A DNA stretch of 64,000 bases, taken from DATBLE01 sp050258035. GTDB lineage: Bacteria; Actinomycetota; Thermoleophilia; Gaiellales; Gaiellaceae. The position numbers and the translations under genes were made by a program. Location: NCBI GenBank assembly GCA_050258035.1, contig JBLMYA010000056.1, forward strand, positions 9,419-73,418. Reading direction: 5' to 3'. The notes under the pieces were generated by a model. The model saw only the letters and a program-made list of their open reading frames with translations, was not told the DNA's origin and searched no databases. How positions within the stretch are numbered: position 1 is the stretch's first letter; each line of letters opens with the position of its first letter. Positions 1 to 8,784 of the stretch are shown one piece after another.

Positions 1-181
1 CGAGGCCGCCGTGCTCCTCTGGGATCGTCACCCCGAACAGCCCCAGCCGCTTCATGTCCTCGACGAGCGGCGCGGGGTACTCGTCCGCGTGCTCGTACTC
101 CGAGGCGACCGGGTAGACCTCGCGCTCGACCCACTCGCGCACGGTCGCGACGATTGCCTGCCGGTCCTCCGTCACGCTCAT
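1..181 (-). CDS. Acyl-CoA dehydrogenase, N-terminal part (cut by window edge)
   Basis: The 60 visible codons encode the start of the N-terminal helical domain of an FAD-dependent acyl-CoA dehydrogenase, which oxidises an acyl-CoA to the enoyl-CoA. The family-typical stretches VREWVEREVYPVASEYE and LGLFGVTIPEEHGG are present; the FAD and catalytic-glutamate regions lie outside the window. The ATG overlaps the TGA of the PrpD-like gene (ATGA), so it is the last visible gene of the leftward operon. Substrate unknown; the MaoC and CitE-like partners suggest an organic-acid CoA thioester (inference). Confidence 0.8.
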   Translation of the reverse strand, partial: MSVTEDRQAIVATVREWVEREVYPVASEYEHADEYPAPLVEDMKRLGLFGVTIPEEHGGL

Positions 182-1551
182 GCGGCGACCGCCTGCCCGC
201 TCAGGAGCGACAGGACGGCGTGTACGTCGTCCTGGGACTCCAGGCCGAGGACCGCCTCCTCGAGCGCCTCGAACGACCCGCCCGCGAGCACGGCGTTCTC
301 GCGGAACTTCTCGCGCACCTGGTCGTCCGTCATCGGGTTCTCGGGCGCTCCCTGCTGGTAGGGGAGGTCCCCCCCGATCGTCCGCCCGTCGCGCAGGGTG
401 ACGCGCACGCCGCCCGGGAAGGCGCCGGGGTAGGAGTCGTACTCGCGCGTCTCGTATCGCACCTTCCGGGCGAGCGCCAGCACGCGCTCGTCGGTCAGGG
501 CCTCCGGGGTGTAGGTGGCCAGGCCGACGCGGCCGTGGACGAGCATCGCGGCGGTGGAGTACTGGAGCGAGAACTTCCCCTCGTACTCGGTCCGCGGGGC
601 GACCTTCGCCTCGGCCGGCTCGAGCACGAGTGCCACGCCGGCCTCGGGAATCCAGACGAGCACGTCCTCGATCTCGTCCGGATCGACCTCGGCGAGGAGC
701 GAGCCGGTCGCCCCGAGCGAGCCGTGGATGAAGTGGCAGGCCGGGAACGCTTTGTAGGCGATCCGGGGCGTCTCCCAGCGCTCGCCGAGGTCGGCGAGCT
801 GCGGTTCCAGGTCGATCCGCGTGCCGACGAACGCGTGGTAGAGGCCGAACCGTCCCTCGAGGACGCCGGGCGGGCCCTCCGCGCCGAGAGACGCGAGCCG
901 AGCGGCGATCAGCGCCCCGTGCGCGGCCCACGCCGGATGGATCGGCTTCGTCGCGGTCGCGTCGTCGAGGTAGGCGAAGAGGCCGGACGCCATGCTGCCG
1001 GCGATCCCGAAGGCGCTCGCCGCCTCAGCGACGGAGAGCCCCCGCAGCCGGGCGGCGGCAGCGGTCGCGCCGAAGATGCCGCAGATCGCGGTCGGGTGGA
1101 AGCCGCGCCGGTGGAACTCCCCCGGTGTCGCCATCCCGATCCGGGTGACGATCTCGTTGCCGGCGACGATCGCCGTCACGAGCTCGCTCCCCGGCGCGGC
1201 CTGCGACTCTGCAGCGGCGGCTGCGGCCGGGACGACGACGGTGCTGACGTGGGCGACCGAGTCGGAGTGCGTGTCGTCGAAGTCGAGCCCGTGGCAGAGC
1301 ATCGCGTTCGCGAACGCCGCGTTCGGGGCCGGCAGCCCGGCGGCGAGACCGATCACCGACGCCTCGGGCTCGCCTCCCAGCTCGGCCATCGCCGTCCGTC
1401 CCTCGCCGGCGATCCCGAGCCCGTGTGCGGCCAGGCCGCACCCGAGCACGTCGAGCGCGTGCAGCTTCGCCGCCCTGAGCACGTCGTCGGGCACCGCCTC
1501 GAGGTCGAGCCCGAGCGCGAACGCCGCGAACCGTTCCGCTGCGGTCGCCAT
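178..1551 (-). CDS. MmgE/PrpD family protein
   Basis: A protein of 457 residues, the usual length for the MmgE/PrpD family, whose known members dehydrate 2-methylcitrate or isomerise or decarboxylate related tri- and dicarboxylic acids. The N-terminal all-helical segment (AAKLHALDVLGCGLAAHG) and the internal AFPACHFIHG stretch are family-typical. The ATG at 1551 shares one base with the TGA of the MaoC gene (TGATG), which decides the start; an ATG four codons upstream is possible but less well coupled. The citE-maoC-prpD-acd order suggests catabolism of a branched or substituted di- or tricarboxylic acid; methylcitrate dehydration is only one option, since no methylcitrate synthase is nearby. 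Confidence 0.85.
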   Translation of the reverse strand: MATAAERFAAFALGLDLEAVPDDVLRAAKLHALDVLGCGLAAHGLGIAGEGRTAMAELGGEPEASVIGLAAGLPAPNAAFANAMLCHGLDFDDTHSDSVAHVSTVVVPAAAAAAESQAAPGSELVTAIVAGNEIVTRIGMATPGEFHRRGFHPTAICGIFGATAAAARLRGLSVAEAASAFGIAGSMASGLFAYLDDATATKPIHPAWAAHGALIAARLASLGAEGPPGVLEGRFGLYHAFVGTRIDLEPQLADLGERWETPRIAYKAFPACHFIHGSLGATGSLLAEVDPDEIEDVLVWIPEAGVALVLEPAEAKVAPRTEYEGKFSLQYSTAAMLVHGRVGLATYTPEALTDERVLALARKVRYETREYDSYPGAFPGGVRVTLRDGRTIGGDLPYQQGAPENPMTDDQVREKFRENAVLAGGSFEALEEAVLGLESQDDVHAVLSLLSGQAVAA

Positions 1552-2081
1552 CACACCCTCCATTCCTCGGCGGTGCCCGGGAAGCTGCGCTTCGCCTCCG
1601 GCGCCCCGCGCTTGTAGAGCATGAACGTGCGGCGATACTCGACCACGACCGCGCCGCGCTGGTTGATCCCCCGGCAGCGCATCGAGACGATGCCGACGCT
1701 CGGATTCGACTTCGACTCCCGCTTGTCGAGGATCTCGCTCTCGGCCCACAGCGTGTCGCCGACGAACACGGGGTTGGGCAGAGAGATGTCCGTCCACGCA
1801 AGGTTGGCGGCCGCGTTCTCGCTGGTGTCCGGCACGGTCAGCCCGGTGACCAGCGCCAGCGTGAAGGTGCTGTTGACCAGGATCCGGCCGAACTGCGTCT
1901 CGGCCGCGTGCGCCGCGTCGAAGTGGATCGAGTTCGTGTTGTGGGTCAGGCCGGTGAAGAGGATGTTGTCGTACTCCGTGACCGTCCGGCCGAAGCGGCT
2001 GCGAAAGACGTCGCCGACGTCGAGGTCCTCGTAGAACCGCCCTTCCCAGACCTTCGGTGCGGTCGCCGCGTCAGCGCCCAT
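1551..2081 (-). CDS. MaoC-like hot-dog dehydratase/hydratase
   Basis: This 176-residue single hot-dog domain resembles MaoC/mesaconyl-CoA hydratase-type proteins, which add or remove water at enoyl-CoA thioesters. The segment THNTNSIHFDAAHA is the family's catalytic region (usual form D/N-x-NPIH-x-D), with the Asn and His retained and Pro replaced by Ser. The start ATG lies inside the last codons of the CitE-like gene (11-base overlap), and the stop touches the PrpD start. Beside a CitE-like lyase and PrpD, a mesaconyl-CoA or methylmalyl-CoA type step is plausible but not proven. Confidence 0.85.
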   Translation of the reverse strand: MGADAATAPKVWEGRFYEDLDVGDVFRSRFGRTVTEYDNILFTGLTHNTNSIHFDAAHAAETQFGRILVNSTFTLALVTGLTVPDTSENAAANLAWTDISLPNPVFVGDTLWAESEILDKRESKSNPSVGIVSMRCRGINQRGAVVVEYRRTFMLYKRGAPEAKRSFPGTAEEWRV

Positions 2082-2889
2082 GCGTCTCTCCTTTCGCGTC
2101 GGACAGGATTCTCCGGGCCCGGTCGACGACCGGGGCGTCGACCATCTCGCCGTCGATCGCGACGGCGCCGCGCCCCTCGCGCTCCCCGCGCTCGGCCGCC
2201 TCCAGCACCCGCTCCGCCCAGGCGACGGAATCGGCCTCGGGGAAGAACACGCGGTTGACGACGGCGACCTGCGCCGGGTGGATGCAGGCCTTGCCGCGGA
2301 AGCCCAGCGACCGGGCGAAACGGGCGGCCGCCTCGAGCCCCTCGTCGTCCCGTGTGTCCAGGTGGACGACGTCGAACGGCCCGAGGATTCCCGCCGCGGC
2401 GGAGTCGGCGACGACACGCGAGCGCGCATAGAGCAGCTCGAGCCCGTCCGGCCTCGGCTCCCAGCCGAGCTCGGCGCCCAGGTCGGCCGCTCCGAGCATG
2501 AGTGCCGCCACCCGCGGGCTCGACGCCGTCTCGTAGGCGAGGCGAAGGCCCTGTGCCGTCTCGACGATCGCGATCACGGGCGGCCCGTCGGTGCCGAGGG
2601 CGGCGACCGCGTCCGGCGTCGCCTTCGGCAGGACGAGCGCGTCGAGCGCCAGCTCCCGGGTCGCCGCCAGGTCGTCGTCGAACCAGGGGGTGCCCGCACC
2701 GTTGATCCGGACGACGGGAGGGCGGAGCCGCAGCACGAGCGCGCGCGCCGCGTCCTTCCGGTCGGGCGTGACCGCGTCCTCCAGATCGGCGACGACGGCG
2801 TCGGCCTCCGACGCGAGCGCCTTGGTCAGCTTCGGCTCGTCGGAGCCGGGGGCGAAGAGCAGCGAGCGGAGACGGTCGAGCGCAGCCGT
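2071..2889 (-). CDS. HpcH/HpaI aldolase / citrate lyase beta-like protein, start uncertain
   Basis: A CitE-type TIM barrel that would cleave or form a malyl- or citramalyl-type CoA thioester. The Mg-binding Glu is seen in VIAIVETAQGL and the Asp in LMLGAADLGAELG; the substrate Arg region is GTPWF with preceding VVRIN. Family homology clearly begins near 2868 (RSLLFAPGSDEPKL), yet no ATG, GTG or TTG lies in frame there. The first canonical start is a GTG at 2736, which would remove about 50 needed residues. An in-frame ACG at 2889 and CTG at 2862 are possible; an ATG at 2909 is out of frame by one base. The coordinate given uses the ACG and is tentative. First gene of the leftward operon. Confidence 0.7.
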   Translation of the reverse strand, partial: TAALDRLRSLLFAPGSDEPKLTKALASEADAVVADLEDAVTPDRKDAARALVLRLRPPVVRINGAGTPWFDDDLAATRELALDALVLPKATPDAVAALGTDGPPVIAIVETAQGLRLAYETASSPRVAALMLGAADLGAELGWEPRPDGLELLYARSRVVADSAAAGILGPFDVVHLDTRDDEGLEAAARFARSLGFRGKACIHPAQVAVVNRVFFPEADSVAWAERVLEAAERGEREGRGAVAIDGEMVDAPVVDRARRILSDAKGETHGR

Positions 2890-2898
2890 GCCAGCTTT

Positions 2899-2909
2899 AT
2901 GTCAGACAT
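2899..2909. promoter_or_regulatory. Operator candidate 1, perfect 11-base palindrome
   Basis: ATGTCAGACAT, a perfect palindrome around a central A, lies at the head of the CitE-like gene. Its flanks (TTT to the left, TCG to the right) recur at the three related sites. The shape TGTC-N-GACA suits a GntR/FadR-type dimer. The gntR-like gene at 8071 lies in the divergent operon and is the obvious candidate ligand (inference). Confidence 0.5.
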
Positions 2910-2960
2910 TCGTGTGGCGGTCAAACCGTGCAGGACGGAGGCTCCTTGACGTGGGTCCGG

Positions 2961-2971
2961 AAGTCAGACAT
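2961..2971. promoter_or_regulatory. Operator candidate 2
   Basis: AAGTCAGACAT matches operator candidate 1 except at one end position. The two centres are 62 bases apart, close to six helical turns, which would allow a looped or cooperative complex over the divergent promoters. It lies about 40 bases before the alcohol dehydrogenase GTG. Confidence 0.5.
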
Positions 2972-3011
2972 AAACGCTCTACCCCGTGGTGTCGAGCTGG
3001 GAGGCCGGATC

Positions 3012-4040
3012 GTGAAGGCAGTCGTGTTCGAGGAGTTCGGCGGTTCCGACGTCCTGCGGCTGCAGGAGATCCCTGATCCGGAGCCGGGGCCGGGCGAGGT
3101 CGCGATCGACGTCCTCGCCTCCGCGCTGAACCACCTGGACGTCGACGTCCGCGAGGGGGTCTCGCGCTTCCCGGTCGAGCTGCCGTTCGTCCCCGGCGTC
3201 GAGGTCGTCGGCCGGATCACCGCACTCGGCGAGGGCGTCACGGGCTGGGAGGTCGGCGAGCGCGTGATGCCGTACCTGATGGCGACCTGCGGCGAGTGCG
3301 AGTACTGCCGGACGGGACGCGAGTCGCTCTGCCCGTCGGCCGGCTTCATCAGCTTCTCGACCTCGGGCGGCTACGCCGAAAAGCTCGCCTGCTCGGTCCG
3401 GCACCTGACCCGGGTTCCCGACAGCCTGAGCGACGAGGCGGCCGCGGCGACCCAGATCGCCTTCGGGACGGCTTGGCACATGCTTTTCACGCGCGGACGG
3501 CTCGCTCCCGCCGAGCGCGTCCTGATCAACTCGGTCGGCAGCGGCATCGGGTCGGCCGCCGTTCAGCTCGCCCACCTCGCGGGGGCGTTCGTGATCGGGA
3601 ACGCGAGCTCCGACGAGAAGCTCGCCCGTGCATCCGAGTTCGGGCTCGACGTCGGGATCAACCACGCGACGCAGGACGCCGTCGAGGAGGTGATGAGGGC
3701 GACCGACGGCCGCGGGGTCGATCTCGTCTTCGAGCACGTCGGAGGCGAGCTCTTCCAGAAGGGGCTCGACTCGCTCGCGAAGGACGGCCGCCTCGTGATC
3801 TGCGGCGGCCACTCCGGGGAGGTCGTCCCGTTCGACATCATCCCGTTCTTCCGCGGCCAGAAGCAGATCGTCGGCTCGTTCGTCTACGACCGCTGGGAGC
3901 TCGAGAAGGTGCTCGACCTCGCCGCCCGCGGGCTGGTCGAGCCGCTCGTCTACAAGACCTTTCCGCTCGAGGAGGCGCGGGAGGCGATGGAGACAATGGA
4001 GCGCCGTGAGCACTTCGGCAAGATCGTCCTGAAACCGTAA
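3012..4040 (+). CDS. Zinc-type medium-chain alcohol dehydrogenase/quinone oxidoreductase
   Basis: 342 residues, typical for the medium-chain dehydrogenase superfamily, oxidising an alcohol or reducing an enoyl or quinone group with NAD(P). The GroES-like half carries the structural-zinc cysteine set CGECEYCRTGRESLC; the Rossmann half begins at SVGSGIGSAAVQLAHLAGA. The GTG at 3012 follows a GGGAGG ribosome site at 2999-3004; an earlier GTG at 2928 would add unrelated residues reading through operator 2. First gene of the rightward operon, followed after nine bases by hyuA. Substrate not evident. Confidence 0.88.
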   Translation: MKAVVFEEFGGSDVLRLQEIPDPEPGPGEVAIDVLASALNHLDVDVREGVSRFPVELPFVPGVEVVGRITALGEGVTGWEVGERVMPYLMATCGECEYCRTGRESLCPSAGFISFSTSGGYAEKLACSVRHLTRVPDSLSDEAAAATQIAFGTAWHMLFTRGRLAPAERVLINSVGSGIGSAAVQLAHLAGAFVIGNASSDEKLARASEFGLDVGINHATQDAVEEVMRATDGRGVDLVFEHVGGELFQKGLDSLAKDGRLVICGGHSGEVVPFDIIPFFRGQKQIVGSFVYDRWELEKVLDLAARGLVEPLVYKTFPLEEAREAMETMERREHFGKIVLKP

Positions 4041-4049
4041 GGGGGCTCG

Positions 4050-6167
4050 ATGAAGCGACTCGGAGTCGACGTCGGCGGCACGTTCACCGACCTGATCTAC
4101 GTGGACGACGCCGCAGGAACCATCACGGTCCACAAGGTCCCCACCACCCCCGCGGATCCGTCTCAGGGGACGGTCCGAGGCATTCGCGAGCTTTGCGAAG
4201 GCGCGGGTACCGCGCCTTCGCAGCTGGACCAGGTCTTCCACGGCACGACGATCGCCACGAACATCGTGATCGAGCACGACGGCGCCCAGGTCGGGCTGAT
4301 CACGACGGAGGGCTACAGGGACATCCTCCACATCGCCCGGCACAAGAAGCCGCTCAACTTCTCGAACTACCAGGATCTGCCGTGGCAGCGCTACCCGATC
4401 GTCCGCCGCCGGCACCGCCTGACCGTGCCGGAGCGGATCACACGCGACGGCTCCGTTCTCGTCCCGCTCGACGAGGCAAAGGCGCGGGAGCAGGTGGCGA
4501 AGCTGAAGGCGGCCGGCGTCGAGTCCGTCGCCGTCTGCTTCCTCTTCTCGTTCCTGAACCCCGAGCACGAGGCGCGGGTGGCGGAGATCGTCCGCGAGGA
4601 GTTCCCCGAGGCGTTCCTGTCGGTCTCCTCGGAGGTTCTCCCCCAGTACCGCGAGTACGAGCGCTTCTCGACCGTGTGCCTGAACGCCTACATCGGCCCC
4701 CGTGTGTCGCGCTACGTCCGGCGGCTCGAGGAGGAGCTCGAGGCGATGGACGTGCGGACCGGCCTGCACCTGATGACGTCCGCGAGCGGCGTCGCCACGG
4801 CCGAGGGTGCGATCACCCGGCCCGTCAACCTGCTGATGTCGGGGCCCGTGGCCGGCGTCGTCGGCGGCATCTGGGCGGGACGCCAGGCCGGCTACGACAA
4901 CGTGATCACGCTCGACGTCGGCGGCACCTCGGCGGACATCGGGCTCGCGCAGGAGGGGCGCCTGCGGATGAAGCACCTCCTGGACACGAGGGTCGGCCCC
5001 TACCAGGCGATGATCCCGATGGTCGACGTCGACACGATCGGAGCCGGCGGAGGCTCGATCGCGTACGTGGACAGCGGCGGGATCTTCCGCGTCGGGCCGC
5101 GCTCGGCTGGTGCCGACCCCGGGCCGGCCGCGTACGGCCGCGGGGGCACCGAGTCGACCGCCACCGACGCGATGGTCAATCTCGGTTGGCTGCTGCCGGA
5201 GACGTTCCTCGGGGGTGGGATGGACCTCGACGCGGCGGCCGCCCGGCGCGCCTTCGAGGAGGGGCCGGCCGGCGCGCTCGGCATGTCCGTCGAGGTGGCG
5301 TCGATGGGCGCCGTCCAGATCCTCACCCACTCGATGGTGCAGTCGATCGAGGAGAACTCCGTGCGCAAGGGCTACGACCCGCGCGACTTCGCGCTCGTCG
5401 CCGAGGGGGGCGCCGGGCCGCTCTTCGCCGCGCAGATCGCGCTCGAGGTCGGCACTCCCTGGGTGGTCGTCCCGAACTACCCGGGCGTCACCGCGGCGCT
5501 CGGGCTGCTCGCCACCGACATGGTCTACGAGTACGTCTCCACGGTGTACGAGCGGCTCTCGAAGGTCGACGCGGCGGCGCTGCAGCGGGCCTTCGAGGAG
5601 CTCGAGGAGCAGGCCCGCGTCCAGCTCGAGGAGGACGGCGTGCCGGTCGAGCAGATCCTGATCCAGCGCGTCGCCGACTGCCGGTACCTGGGGCAGGGCT
5701 ACGAGCTCAGAGTCGACGTCGACTCGGGGCCGGTCGACCACGACTGGATCGAGAAGATCCGGCGCGACTTCCACGACATCCACGAGCGGGAGTACTCCAG
5801 GAGGTTCGAGGACTCCGACATCGAGATCCCGAACGTCCGCGTCCGCGGCATCGGGCTGATGCCTCCCCTGAAGGTGCCGGAGGTCGAGCACGGCGACCCG
5901 TCGCCGGACGATGCCCTCCGCTACGAGCGCGACGCCTGGTTCCGGGTCGGCGGCAGCCTCGAGCAGGTGCCGACGCGGTTCTACGACCGGGCAGCCCTCA
6001 GGGCGGGGAACCGGCTGGAGGGGCCGACGATCGTCAACCAGTACGACTCCACGACGGTGATCCCGCCGGGGTTGACGGCACACGTCGACCGGTTCGGGAA
6101 CATCGTGATCGGAACCGGGGTGGCCGCCGAGGCGGAGGCCGTGACCGCTGCGGAGGTGTCGAGATGA
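4050..6167 (+). CDS. hyuA: Hydantoinase/oxoprolinase subunit A (HyuA family), first copy
   Basis: 705 residues with the HyuA signature near the N-terminus (GVDVGGTFTDLIYVDD), the ASKHA-type ATP-binding fold, and DVGGTSADIGLAQEG around residue 290. The family hydrolyses N-methylhydantoin or 5-oxoproline with ATP, or forms part of acetone/acetophenone carboxylases; these cannot be separated by eye. The ATG follows a GGGGG ribosome site, and the stop overlaps the hyuB start as ATGA, so the two subunits should be made together. The neighbours (CaiB, LLM oxidoreductase, RidA, PuuE-like) leave both a cyclic-amide hydrolase and an ATP-dependent carboxylase open. Confidence 0.9.
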   Translation: MKRLGVDVGGTFTDLIYVDDAAGTITVHKVPTTPADPSQGTVRGIRELCEGAGTAPSQLDQVFHGTTIATNIVIEHDGAQVGLITTEGYRDILHIARHKKPLNFSNYQDLPWQRYPIVRRRHRLTVPERITRDGSVLVPLDEAKAREQVAKLKAAGVESVAVCFLFSFLNPEHEARVAEIVREEFPEAFLSVSSEVLPQYREYERFSTVCLNAYIGPRVSRYVRRLEEELEAMDVRTGLHLMTSASGVATAEGAITRPVNLLMSGPVAGVVGGIWAGRQAGYDNVITLDVGGTSADIGLAQEGRLRMKHLLDTRVGPYQAMIPMVDVDTIGAGGGSIAYVDSGGIFRVGPRSAGADPGPAAYGRGGTESTATDAMVNLGWLLPETFLGGGMDLDAAAARRAFEEGPAGALGMSVEVASMGAVQILTHSMVQSIEENSVRKGYDPRDFALVAEGGAGPLFAAQIALEVGTPWVVVPNYPGVTAALGLLATDMVYEYVSTVYERLSKVDAAALQRAFEELEEQARVQLEEDGVPVEQILIQRVADCRYLGQGYELRVDVDSGPVDHDWIEKIRRDFHDIHEREYSRRFEDSDIEIPNVRVRGIGLMPPLKVPEVEHGDPSPDDALRYERDAWFRVGGSLEQVPTRFYDRAALRAGNRLEGPTIVNQYDSTTVIPPGLTAHVDRFGNIVIGTGVAAEAEAVTAAEVSR

Positions 6168-8074
6168 GCGTCGTCGAGTACGAGGTCGGCCGCCAGCCCG
6201 GGCCGCCGATGCGGAAGCGCGTAGAGGTCGACCCGATCACGTTGCGGGTGCTGGGCGGCGCGTACCACGCGATCGCCAAGGAGATGGCGGGCGTGTTGTT
6301 CCGGATGTCCTACTCGTCGATCATCCGCGAGTCCGAGGACCTCGGCGCCGGTATCTTCGACGCAGAGGGCCGCGAGCTCTGCGAGTCGGACTCGACGCCC
6401 ATGCACATCGGGTCGTTGCCCTGGTACATCCGCGGTTTCCTCTGGCGCTTGGAGGGCGAGATCGAGGACGGCGACGTGATCGTCCACAACCACCCGTACC
6501 TCGGCGCGTCGCACTCGCCCGACGTCGCCGTCGCCGTGCCGATCTTCCACGACGGGGAGCTGCTCGGGTTCGCTGCCGTCACCGCCCACGTCCTCGATGT
6601 CGGCGGCTCGTTCCCGGGGATCAACGCCGACGCGTTCGACGTCTACGCCGAGGCGAAGGTCTACAACGCCCTCCGCTGGTACCGGCGCGGCGAGCTGAAC
6701 GAGGACCTCGACCGGATGATCTTCGACAACGTTCGCACCGAGACGATGAACCGCGGCGACATGAACGCGATGCTCGCCGCCTGCCAGCTCGGCCGCGACC
6801 GCTTCCTACGGCTGGTCGAGCGCTACGGGGCCGACGTCGTGATGAGCGCCGCGTACGACTGGATGGACTACTCGGAGACGATGCTCCGCCGCGAGATCGA
6901 GAAGATCCCCGACGGCACCTACGGGCCGATCGTCGGCTGGCTCGACGACGACGCCCGCAACCGCGACGTGCGGCTGCGCGTGGAGACGCGGGTGGTCGTC
7001 GAGGGTGACGAGATCACGATCGACCTCACCGGGTCCAACCCGGAGGTGCCGACCGGCTACAACGTCCCCTACGAGGGCTCGCTGCTCGTCTCGTGCTACT
7101 ACGCCGTGCGCACGATCCTGCTCGACGAGACGACCTTCCCCGAGCACGTGCCCCAGAACGACGGCGTCTTCCGGCCGGTGAAGGTGATCGCCCCGAAAGG
7201 GACGATTTTCAACCCGAACTTCCCACGTGCGTGCTTCTCGCGCTTCTGCCAGACGCAACGGGTGGTCGACAACGTCAACCTCGCGCTCGCCGACGCCCTC
7301 CCCGACAAGGTCACCGGGGGGAACTCGGCCGGCATCCACTTCTGCGCGTACGCCGGCTTCGACGAGTCGGCCGGCGAGTACTGGCTATACCTCGAGGTCA
7401 ACGAGGGCTCGTACGGGGGCCGCTCGGGCAAGGACGCGATGGACTCCGTCGACAACCTGATGGCGAACACGCGGAACAATCCGATCGAGGAGCTCGACAT
7501 GCGCTTCCCGATGCGCTGCGACCAGTACGAGCTCCGGCCCGAGCCGGCCGCGCCGGGCAAGTGGCGTGGGGGCGTCGGGATCATCCGCCGCAACCGCTTC
7601 CTCGTCGACGGGACGTACTCGTGCGAGGGCGACCGGCAGACCGACCCGCCGCAGGCCGTCTTCGGCGGCTGGGACGGGCTCGTCGCGTCGTGCCGCAAGA
7701 ACCCGGACACGCCCGCCGAGCAGTCGCTTCCGGCGAAGGTGACCGGGATCCCGTTCAAGGCCGGCGAGTTCATCGAGTTCCGGGAGCCGAACGCCGCCGG
7801 CTACGGCGACCCGCTCGAGCGCGATCCCGCGGCCGTGCGCGAGGACGTGCTCGACGACTTCACGTCGATCGAGCTCGCCCGCGAGGCCTACGGCGTCGTC
7901 TTCACGGACGAGCGGACGCTCGAGATCGACGAGCAGGCGACCGGGAACCTGCGGAAGGAGCTGGCCGCCAAGCGAACCGGGAGCTCGTTGACGGAGTGGT
8001 ACGCCGACCGGGGGTTGCCGCCTGCCTCGGCGCCCGTCTCAGCGGCGGGGAACGCCGAGTTCTCGATGTCGTGA
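6164..8074 (+). CDS. hyuB: Hydantoinase subunit B (HyuB family), first copy
   Basis: 636 residues, longer than the roughly 500-590 usual for HyuB. Family landmarks are DPITLRVLGGAYHAIAKEM, HNHPYLGASHSPDVAVAVP and the C-terminal REPNAAGYGDPLERDP. It pairs with the HyuA just upstream (ATGA overlap). The C-terminus beyond GDP carries about 60 extra residues ending at the GTGA junction with the GntR gene. With HyuA it would act in the cytoplasm on a cyclic amide, or carboxylate a ketone as in acetophenone carboxylase. Confidence 0.9.
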   Translation: MSVVEYEVGRQPGPPMRKRVEVDPITLRVLGGAYHAIAKEMAGVLFRMSYSSIIRESEDLGAGIFDAEGRELCESDSTPMHIGSLPWYIRGFLWRLEGEIEDGDVIVHNHPYLGASHSPDVAVAVPIFHDGELLGFAAVTAHVLDVGGSFPGINADAFDVYAEAKVYNALRWYRRGELNEDLDRMIFDNVRTETMNRGDMNAMLAACQLGRDRFLRLVERYGADVVMSAAYDWMDYSETMLRREIEKIPDGTYGPIVGWLDDDARNRDVRLRVETRVVVEGDEITIDLTGSNPEVPTGYNVPYEGSLLVSCYYAVRTILLDETTFPEHVPQNDGVFRPVKVIAPKGTIFNPNFPRACFSRFCQTQRVVDNVNLALADALPDKVTGGNSAGIHFCAYAGFDESAGEYWLYLEVNEGSYGGRSGKDAMDSVDNLMANTRNNPIEELDMRFPMRCDQYELRPEPAAPGKWRGGVGIIRRNRFLVDGTYSCEGDRQTDPPQAVFGGWDGLVASCRKNPDTPAEQSLPAKVTGIPFKAGEFIEFREPNAAGYGDPLERDPAAVREDVLDDFTSIELAREAYGVVFTDERTLEIDEQATGNLRKELAAKRTGSSLTEWYADRGLPPASAPVSAAGNAEFSMS

Positions 8075-8784
8075 AGGCGTACGAGCTGGTCGAGATGCGG
8101 CTGCGCGCGCAGATCCTCGAGGGCGTGCTCGAGGAGGGTGCCCGTCTGCCGAAGGAAACGGTGCTCGCGGAGGATTTCGGCGTCAGCCGCGCGACCATCC
8201 GCGAGGCGCTCCGGCTGCTCGCCGCGCACGGTCTGATCCGAACCGCCAAGGGGGCCGGAGGCGGCTCCTTCGTCACCGTGCCCAGCGCGGGCCACCTGTC
8301 CGAGTCTCTGCGCTCGGGAATCGATCTGCTCACCGCTGCGGACGACCTGACGCTCGAGGAGCTGCTCGAGGCGCGCGAGCTGCTCGAGGTGCCCGCCGCC
8401 CGTCTCGCGGCGCGGCGCCGCACGGGCGAGGACCTGCTGATGCTCGAGGCGGCGATCCCCGACCGGCCGCTCCACTTGCCGACGCAGGAGCAGTTCGTCT
8501 ACAACCGCGACTTCCACTCCTGCGTGATCGCCGCCTGCGGCAACACGCTCCTCTCGATCGCCGCCCAGCCCGTCTTCGCGGTGCTCCAGACGCACCTCTC
8601 CCGCTCGAAGCTGGGCCGCTCGTGGCATCGCTCGATCAACGACCACCACCGCGGGATCGCCGCCGCGATCGAGAGCGGCGACGAGGAGGGGGCGGAGGAG
8701 CAGATGCGCGACCACCTGGTGTGGCTGCGCCCGTACTACGAGCAGGCGTGGCGCGCCGCCGGTCGGGCGACCGTCGGCGCGTGA
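8071..8784 (+). CDS. GntR family transcription regulator, FadR/FCD type
   Basis: 237 residues: a winged-helix DNA-binding domain at about 8-70 (LPKETVLAEDFGVSRATIRE, then a GGGSFV wing) and a helical FCD ligand-binding domain at about 85-225. Metal or ligand-type FCD residues appear in EARELLEVPAA, NRDFHSCVIAACGN and INDHHRGIAAAIESGD. The GTG overlaps the hyuB stop (GTGA), so the regulator is co-transcribed with its likely targets. FCD regulators usually repress organic-acid catabolism and bind TNGTN-type palindromes; the repeated GTCWGAC sites at 2904, 2966, 12120 and 23992 are the best candidates here (inference). Confidence 0.9.
   Translation: MKAYELVEMRLRAQILEGVLEEGARLPKETVLAEDFGVSRATIREALRLLAAHGLIRTAKGAGGGSFVTVPSAGHLSESLRSGIDLLTAADDLTLEELLEARELLEVPAARLAARRRTGEDLLMLEAAIPDRPLHLPTQEQFVYNRDFHSCVIAACGNTLLSIAAQPVFAVLQTHLSRSKLGRSWHRSINDHHRGIAAAIESGDEEGAEEQMRDHLVWLRPYYEQAWRAAGRATVGA

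Noticed and set aside
2979..6083. Very long open frame on the minus strand opposite the alcohol dehydrogenase and hyuA genes
   Set aside because: It is a GC-driven shadow: the translated sequence is repetitive Arg/Asp/Val/Leu-rich without family motifs, while the plus strand encodes complete recognised proteins with ribosome sites.
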